Positions 56,869 through 64,000 of a stretch of DNA of 64,000 bases are shown piece after piece. How positions within the stretch are numbered: position 1 is the first letter of the stretch; every line of letters begins with the position of its first letter. The DNA comes from Lycium barbarum. Taxonomy: Eukaryota > Streptophyta > Magnoliopsida > Solanales > Solanaceae. The stretch lies in contig NC_083343.1 of assembly GCF_019175385.1 (NCBI RefSeq), positions 54,830,457 through 54,894,456 on the forward strand, read 5' to 3'. Under the pieces are notes generated by a model. The model saw nothing but the letters and a program-made list of their open reading frames with translations, searched no databases and was not told the DNA's origin. A program made the translations under genes and the position numbers.

Positions 56869-59119
56869 ATGACTTCGGAGAAGATCAACTCCAAGGTTGC
56901 TAACTCCAAGTTCTCTTCTGATGTGGAAAGCATCCTCGACATAACCTTTGGTACCATTGGACCAGTTACGAGGAGCAAAGCAAGCTTGTTGGGACAACAA
57001 GCACTCCAAGTGTCATCTGCAACAACTCTTGTTTTTAGATATTCATCCCTAAAAGGAGCAAGATCCTCTACCGATGCATCGGAGCAAGGAAGCAACATTG
57101 CTGAAAAGATTAAGAAGACTCTAGATCTACTTGATCTCTCTGGATCCAAGAAATCTGCTATGAAGGAAAATGATGATACTTCAAGTGACGGATCCTCTCC
57201 ACTCACACCACATGAAGTAGGCCAGTCAAAGATCAACTTATGCGATAATCCATGCTATTCTCCAACATCCCCAACAATCATGCAAGTAATGGTAACTAAC
57301 GCTTCATCCATGGAGGAGACACTAGCAAACTTGGCAAAGGTGATTGATGGCTTAGCCAAGCATGTGCAAAATCAAGACACTCGGATTGAGAAGTTGATAG
57401 ACAAGATGGATGGATTAATGAAAGGAGAATCCAGCCACGCACCTGGGAAGGGTCCAGAAGCACATGAGACTGAATCTCATGCAAAATAAGTACCGCCTAC
57501 CAAGGAAATTTCAGTTTCTTCTGAAGGGATGATTCCGCTCGACTGGCTAAAGGAGTTCATCGAAGGGACTATCAAGGATAAGTACGAAATTGCTGCCAAT
57601 TCTTCTTTTACTTACAGAAAGCCGTACACTACAAAAATTGATAGCTTCAAGATGCCCGCCGGTTATCAACCTCCCAAATTTCAACAATTTGAAGGCAAGG
57701 GAAATCCAAAGCAGCATGTTGCACACTTTGTTGAAACATGTAATAACGCTGGGACCTATGGAGACTATCTTGTCAAGCAGTTCGTCCGCTCTCTCAAGGT
57801 GAATGTCTTTGACTGGTACACTGATCTTGAGCCTAATTCTATCGATAGTTGGGAGCAACTAGAGCAGGAGTTCCTCAATCTCTTTTATAGCACAAGGCGT
57901 ACCGTGAGCATGGTTGAACTTACAAGCACTCGCCAGAGGAAGGGAGAACCAGTTATCGATTTCATTAATCGATGGAGAAATGCAAGTCTAAACTGCAAAG
58001 ATAGACTAAGCGAAGCTTCTGCGATAGAGATGTGTATCCAAGGAATGCATTTGGGGCTTCACTACATCTTGCAAGGAATTAAGCCAAGGTCTTTTGAAGA
58101 ACTAGCTACTCGTGCTCATGACATGGAGTTGAGCATGTCTTCTACTGGGAATGAAGTAATACCTATCTATGACCCTCGCAATGGAAAGGACAAGCAGGAA
58201 CCCAAGAAATGGAGCAAGTTCGTTCCCAAGAGTGACAACAAATAATCCATGAACGTCAATGTCTCGCCTATAAAGTTTACTACGAAGGTGAGCAAGAAGC
58301 AGAGTATGAAAGCAACTTCCTTCCAAGACAACAAAAGCCGAAAGTCGACCTTGAAGGAGATTCAAGAAAGAGAATACCCCTTCCTGGATTTTGATGTCCC
58401 TGAAATTTTTTATGAGCTACTTGAGCTGAAACTCATTGAGTTACCAGAGATGAAGCGGCCCAATGAAGCTGGAAGAACAAACGACCCGAACTATTGTAAG
58501 TATCATCAACTTGTGGGTCACCCTCTTGAGAAGTGCTTTGTCTTCAAGGACAAAGTCATGCAGTTGCCTAATGAAAATAAGATTCTGCTTGACGATGAGA
58601 AGGAGAGTTCGAATCAAGTCTCTATCACCTTTGATTATCTCAATCAGGTCCAGATATGCAGCTTTGAAGAGCATGAGAAAGGACCATTGGAGGAAGATAA
58701 AACCCAAGTTGATGTAGCCGATGATGAAGGTTGGATTCTGGTGAATAGGCGGAGACGCCGTAAAACAAGTCCACAAAAAGAATCATCTAAACAACCAACT
58801 AGGAAGAGGATGGTTAGAAGACCAATGAAGCAAGAATCGGTTGAGCATCCAAAGAAAGCAAAAGTGGAGCTGAACTACCACCAGGAACCACGACGTCCCG
58901 TGACTTTAGAGGAATTCCTACCAAGTTGGTTCCGCAATATGACTGCTCGAGATAACACAGAGGCATCATGCTTCAATACTGATAAAGAAGAAGCAAAGGA
59001 TGAAAGCCTGTCAACACTGTCTCTACCGTCTTCTGAAAAGTATGTTGAATCTTCTTCCCAAGAGATACACGCATGTGATACAAGAATCACATTCACGAAT
59101 GACAATCTTCTACTTGGTG
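56869..59119 (+). pseudogene. gag: Element M gag, one frame with two stops
   Basis: First ATG in frame is 56869 (MTSEKINSK...). The frame stays the same through 59119, broken only by TAA at 57487 and TAA at 58243. Residues: a variable N-terminus; a capsid domain at 57529-58150 (PAGYQPPKFQQFEGKGNPKQHVAHF, VFDWYTDLEP, EFLNLFYSTRR, PVIDFINRWRN); a nucleocapsid-like CKYHQLVGHPLEKC (C-X2-H-x4-H-x4-C order) near 58494. Then a Lys/Arg-rich part and the linker to protease, where N cuts in. The two stops prevent full-length Gag, but absence of frameshifts suggests recent death. Confidence 0.88.
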
Positions 59120-62100
59120 TGTCACGACCCAGCCCCGTGGGCCGCGACTGGTGCCCTATTTGGACACCCAAACAGACTTACGTACCAGATCGACATATCA
59201 AAATTCATTCAAACTTAACATACGTCATTTTAAGCAAATACTGAAAGCAAATATCATCTTAAGCGGTCGCCCGTACAGAAACATCATATCAAAATCCAAT
59301 AGATTGGCGGGATACACATCGCCAGATATATACACATATACAGACAAATGGGCCGTTTTGGCCATAATAGTAAACGGGGCAGCATTAAGACGCAGATCAT
59401 AATCACAAACGAACAAACATGACTCATGACCCACATAGATGACTACAGGCCTCTACCAAAACATAACAGAAACATATGACGGGACAGGGCCCCGCCGTAC
59501 CCCAAATAGTCATACATATATACAGAGACATATACCATGAAAGGTCTTTACCAAAAGTATGGGCTCCGAGTCAAAGGAGCACTCCAAAGTAGCAGAATGT
59601 ATCCTGGGTCACCAGAACAAACGTCTGTACATGCGGGCATGAAACGCATCCCCCGAAGAAAGGGGGTCAGTACGAAATATGTACTGAGTATGTAAAGCAT
59701 GAGGTACAGTAATCCAAATCAGAACTGAAATAAAGAGTATGGAAAGCGGTTACAGAACCAGTATATCAAACCTGTTATAAAACATAAGTAATGCAAATAA
59801 AAATCATGCATAAGGCTCAGGAACGTGGTCGCCACTCCGACACTAGCGCCACAACACATCATACTCCAGAAGGTTTCAAATCTCCGTACAATCCCCGAAC
59901 ATATCGTATCATCATATCACATCACAATACCAGAACATATCATATGTCATATCACATCATAACGCTATATATAAGCGGAACCCGACCCTATGGTGAGGCC
60001 TCGGGAACCGTAACACATCATACTCCCGAATATGACATAGTACGCACGATCACAAAGCCGGCCCGAGATCCGGCGAACGATATCATAGTAGTATGCACGA
60101 GCGGAGTAGTGAGGAAACCATATGCATATAAATACATAAACAAATTTCAAAACTCGATGGGCAAATATATTTATGACATCCGAAGGCTCAGAAATCAGTT
60201 TCGGGTCAATCGGAGTTAGTATGCGAAAGTTACAAACTTTTGAAGTACAGAAGTTTCTAAAGGCATTTCAGAAGCTCTTTTCGGAAATTCAAGTGACATT
60301 CATATTAGGGAAACTTTCAACCATTACTATAGAGCAAATCAGATGGAGCTTTTAAGATCATATGTATGTATCAAAATATATGTATCTAAAACTTTAGCCA
60401 TATCAAATCTTTTTGGACATCATTCGGAAGTATACCAACTAGAATCTTTCGAACCGAAAATTATTTCATAAGTCATACTTGGAAATTTAAGTATCATTCA
60501 TATTAGAAGACTTCCGAACATCATTATGGATCACATATTCATATTAGGAGACTTGCGGATAACATTATGGATCAAATCAAATGGGGACTTTAAGACCATA
60601 TTTTCATATCGAAATATTCATCAAAGGCTTTAGTCTTCTCGTTTTTCTTTCTTTCGAACAACATTCGGAACATAACGAATAGGATCTTTGAACATCATAA
60701 AATATGTATCCAGCCATATGGAATAGCTTATGGAGGTCAAAGATATTAGCCATCCTAGTGGCTCTAAGAATAGGATTTTTCTTTAGGAGCATACTTATAC
60801 GTTATTTGTTCATTCAAAGAAAAGGTCATGCCAAAAGAAAGAAAGGTAGGCTATACATACCTCAATCGCTCGCTAACCAAATCCCGACTCAAGTCTCGGG
60901 CTCTCCAATATCTACAATAATATTATCAATTACCAAATATTAGCTACAAGTACTTAGAAGTTTAATTCTAATTAGTACTTGTCTACAGAAATTTCGGCAG
61001 CATCTCCCCTGTAAATTCAACATCCCCGAGAATTAAACTCGGCCAAATTCATCAACAACCATTCCAACAATACCAACAACCAAACCAATAACATCAAAAA
61101 CCAATTTAAAATGTATTCCAACACTAGTAACCTTCCTTTCAACATAATTCACCGACATTCCATTCAACTACGGATTTTTCAAGCCAATATCGACGCCTAC
61201 ACATTCATTACCAATTCAAGACCATTCAAATGCAATGCAAATCATTTCATACCATTTTACAAAATATACAAAAAATCCACCAAGACTAGAATTCATCCGA
61301 AATCTCCAACCTTCGACACAACATTCACAACACATTTTTCATCTTCCCATTTCATCAACAACAACCACAATTTACACTTTAACAATTCCATTTCCATAAT
61401 TTCATAAATCTACAATAAAATCACCAAATTTCCTACAACAACTTAACCAAAATTTTCATGCCAACTTGAACTAGAATTCTTCCATTTGCATTAAAAGGCC
61501 ATTACAACACAATTAACATAATAAATAAAATTTGATCATTCCTCTCCATCAATACCCATTTTCGGCCACACACACACATACCCATGACACTAAATTTTCA
61601 TACTCTACATTCATTCCCACATACTACAACATATATAAAAAAATTCTTCCAAGCTAAAAAGAGTAGAATTCTTACCTTTTCCAAATTCTCCACTTTGTAA
61701 AAAAGGTACTTTCTTGCCTCAAAGTTTATACCACGTTGAAGAGGGTCTTGAGCTTAGTAGGAATACAAGAAAATTACAATTTTTGGACTCAAGATGATGG
61801 GATAAAAATTTTCTTTTCTTTTCTTTTCTTTGTGTTGGCCGAATGGCCCTTCAATTGGGTGCTCTCAAGTTGTTGTTCTTGAAACTTCTTGAAATGAAGA
61901 GTTGTGGCCTCTTTTTTTCTTTTTAATACATGGTCTAAATTTTACTTGGGCTTGGGCCTTTTTCCCATATCCATGGCCGGCCACCCCTTTTTATTTGGGC
62001 CTCTTGTTTTTTTTTTTCTCTTTTGAGCCCAATTAGTTATGGGTCTTGTTTTGTAATTCCCGAAACTAATTTCTAAAATTTTCCATTTTTCCCTTGACCT

Positions 62101-62233
62101 TCCTCCATGTTTCCACATCAACATTTCATGAACAACACCCATTTATTGAATAAAAATCAAATTATGGCCTTATTTCTTACAAGTCAAAATTATTTCGAAT
62201 TTTTCCGAACATGCAAAAATGCGGGATATAACA
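59120..62233 (-). mobile_element. Element N: solo LTR inside M
   Basis: 3114 bp flanked by TGGTG (59115-59119, 62234-62238). On the minus strand it runs TGTTATATCCCGCATTTTTG...GGGCTGGGTCGTGACA, the F/I family. No primer site, purine tract or gene. It has degenerate subrepeats sharing CACATCATACTCC (about 59855 and 60010) and CCCGA/TCGGG arms. Removing it with one duplication joins M's gag and protease in frame. Confidence 0.94.
59631..59686 (-). promoter_or_regulatory. Three-hairpin LTR module, N copy
   Basis: ATGCG (59631-59635)/CGCAT (59645-59649), CCCCC (59650-59654)/GGGGG (59662-59666), CAGTAC (59668-59673)/GTACTG (59681-59686). All helices are perfect. The first two have pairs not seen in the other copies (T-A for G-C at the end, all-G-C middle). 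Confidence 0.78.
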
Positions 62234-62238
62234 TGGTG

Positions 62239-62474
62239 AAACACTACACAATCGTCCTTTGTACATGGTGGGTTATGCCCTCGAGAAAAGGATAAACATA
62301 ATATTGATAGATGATGGATCTGGAGTTAACATTCTTCCTATTCGGACAATGAAGGAACTTGGCATCACAACTGAAGAACTTTCTGAAAGCCGCTTGATGA
62401 TACAGGGATTCAATCAAGGGGGGCAACGAGCCATAGGTGCTATCAAATTAGATATCACCATCGAAGATTTGTGA
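62239..62474 (+). pseudogene. Element M protease
   Basis: Continues the gag frame after N: RPLYMVGYALEKRINIILI, then the active-site motif IDDGSGVNILPIRTMKELGI (Asp-Gly-Ser type), then IQGFNQGGQRAIGAIKLDITIEDL and TGA at 62472. A retroviral-type aspartic protease that cuts Gag-Pol. The usual second half (ASYNxLLGRPWIH) follows after the stop as TKTSYNMLLDRPWIH, so the stop is premature. Confidence 0.85.
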
Positions 62475-63201
62475 TCAAGTGCATGGATGCATGTCATCGA
62501 CACAAAGACTTCGTACAATATGTTGCTTGACAGGCCATGGATACACGAGAACAAAGTTGTCCCATCCTCCTACTATTAATGTTTAAAGTATCTCGAAGGC
62601 AGCATAAAAAAAAAGATAGTTTCTGATGATAAACCATTTACTGAAGCAGAGTCACACTTCGTGGATGCGAAGTTCTACTTGAAGAACTACATTGTAAAAG
62701 AAGTAAAAGTAGATGACATCGCAACTACCAAGAGTGATAAGGTCGCAACTAAAAGAGCTGATGAGACTATTGAAAAAGCTGGACTTGATGCTGAGGTGCC
62801 GCACCCCAGTATGAATAAAGGGAATATTGTGTCTTTGAAGAAGAAGAAGAAGAAGAAGAAGAAGAAGAAGAAGAAGAAGAAGAAGAAGAAGAAGACAACT
62901 CTTGAGCTCTGCTATGTTCCAAAAATGAAGAAAGAGGAAGGTCAACTATCTGAAACTCAAGGAAGTGTGCTAGGGGGGATAACTTTTCCTATCATACGAA
63001 TTGACGTGATAAATTTGTCCTCAAAGCTACTTGGAGACTTCGTGGCTCAGAATCCGCCTCAAAATATGGCACTCCCTACAAAACGTACAAATGAAGGATT
63101 TGATCCAAATACTTACAAGTTATTTATCAAGGCTAGGTACAACCCCAACGAGCCGTCAAAGGTAGGGAAACTTCCATCAGGAGCTACCATGATGCAATCA
63201 C
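62475..63201 (+). pseudogene. Element M protease end and pol spacer
   Basis: After the stop come TKTSYNMLLDRPWIHENKVVP (protease end), a further stop near 62577, and a spacer with AESHFVDAKFYLKNYIV and LPTKRTNEGFDPNTYKLFIKA, conserved in Tat elements. 184 codons are open at 62661-63215. A poly-Lys run is encoded at 62838-62894. Near 63208 a one-base shift moves the frame into RT. Confidence 0.8.
62837..62895 (+). repeat. (GAA)n microsatellite coding poly-lysine
   Basis: About 19 AAG codons in a row between VSL and TTLELCYVP. Trinucleotide expansion keeps the frame. Confidence 0.95.
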
Positions 63202-64000
63202 GTGAAGACTTATGAATACAAACAACCTCCGCCAGTTCACATATCCATAAGAAGGGCAAGTATCAACTACATCATTGTGGAAGATGAGTCTGTTGCTTCC
63301 AACAAAAGGCTTTCAGTGTTTGATCGTCTTGGAAAGTCGACTGCAAAAGCTTCTGTGTTTGAGAGATTGGGGTCGTTGAAGATGAAGAAGAAGAAGAACA
63401 AGTTCCACAGAAATTATCAGAGCGTGAAAATGCTAGCTTTGCCTAGAACCCAGAAAGATATACAAAGTTTGATTCCTTCTAGAATGAGGCGACAAACAAA
63501 CCTTGTGGTTTCATATGGGGAGGTACTAAAAGCAAAGTCTCACACTGTGGTGTATACCAAGGAGCATGACAAAGTTGAGGAGAGTGTAGGTTCTTCATAT
63601 CATATTACTGCACAAAGTGATCAAAATACCTCATTTCAGATGGAGGTTGCCAAGAAATTAGAGGACATCTCCTCTTGTTACCACATATCTTTCAATGATG
63701 GTGATTCTCAAGAGCATGAAGATGCTAGAGATGCTCCTTCAGAACTTGAAGAAGGGGTGAAAACCACAGTAGACTCCTTGAAAGAAGTTAATCTTGGTAC
63801 TGATGAAGACCCAAGGCCCACCTACCTAAGTGCTTTTCTAACAGCTGATGAAGAATACACTTACATGGAAATACTCAAAGAATATAGGGATGTTTTTGCT
63901 TTGAGTTATAAAGAGATGCCTGGATTAGGTTCCAAAGTAGCAGTCTATCATCTGGCAGTCAAGAATGGTGCCCGTCCTGTTAAGCAGTCCCAAAGGCATT
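63202..64000 (+). pseudogene. pol: Element M pol: pre-RT region and start of reverse transcriptase, partial
   Basis: Open without stops to the window end in frame from 63202, although it has no ATG start. Reads YEYKQPPPVHISIRRAS, RLSVFDRLG, SVFERLGSLKMKKKK, PRPTYLSAFLTADEE, then EYRDVFALSYKEMPGLGSK, the lead into RT. The catalytic YxDD lies beyond the window. The rest of pol cannot be judged here. Confidence 0.85.

Larger units (their letters stand above)
55911..64000 (+). mobile_element. Element M: Tat-lineage Ty3/gypsy retrotransposon, continues past the window
   Basis: 5' LTR, a primer site unlike the Met type (TGGCACGCCCAGTGGGAC), gag, protease, a long spacer and the start of RT. The motifs DDGSGVNILP, SVFDRLG, EYKQPPPVHISIRRAS and FALSYKEMPGL are typical of Tat/Ogre-type elements. 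Solo LTR N splits it at the gag-protease border. No extra ORF precedes gag, which argues against a classic Ogre. The 3' half and second LTR lie outside the window. Confidence 0.88.

Noticed and set aside
62652..62945. Minus-strand ORF with poly-leucine, like a signal or membrane segment
   Set aside because: Antisense of the GAA/poly-lysine repeat in element M.

Overview
The window is dicot nuclear DNA made almost entirely of nested retrotransposons. The LTR families (termini reading GGGTCGTGACA, FEDEC-type pol ends, long LTRs with an AGAGTCGCCAC block, Tat and chromovirus polyproteins) look like Solanaceae, but genus and species cannot be fixed from the sequence alone. I found no convincing single-copy host gene, rRNA, tRNA or CRISPR array. 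For reference I name the elements A to N.

Layout, left to right. A (1-404 and 9724-10464, +) is part of an LTR whose start lies outside the window. B (405-9723, -) is inserted in A: two LTRs of about 2.7 kb, target duplication CGTAC, a gag ORF and no pol. C (-) is a gag-only element whose 5' LTR is scattered over 12555-13261, 18218-18504 and 27257-29250 because D (a lone 5-kb LTR, 13262-18217) and E (18505-27256, -) sit inside it. E carries the solo LTR F (20100-23068, +) in its polypurine tract. G is an L1-type LINE (30293-45978, -) with a 17-bp target duplication. It is broken by H (30374-36520, -; two 2.9-kb LTRs around only 322 bp) and by solo LTR I (40178-43251, +). Then come J (copia-type 5' LTR and primer site, 46914-47920), K (D-like long LTR, from 47963), L (49660-55296, +; a chromovirus with 581-bp LTRs and a decayed gag-pol including a chromodomain), and M (about 55911 to beyond the end, +; a Tat-lineage element with gag, protease and the start of reverse transcriptase). 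M is split by solo LTR N (59120-62233, -).

Insertion order can be read from the nesting: B after A; D and E after C, F after E; H and I after G; L after K; N after M. B, C, E and H have primer sites and LTRs but no recognisable pol, so they would have needed enzymes from other elements.

The most interesting structure is inside the LTRs. The LTRs of A, B, F, H, I and N (and a decayed copy in C) share a 56-58 nt module that can fold into three back-to-back hairpins. Its arms change together between families (for example CGTCC/GGACG, CATCC/GGATG, CCCCC/GGGGG). In every case it lies about 350-550 bp from the LTR 3' end, and just upstream (in LTR sense) is a tandem array of other short hairpins whose sequence differs from family to family. 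Coordinates and pairings were read by eye. Family names for D, K, L and M are inferences from motifs and structure.
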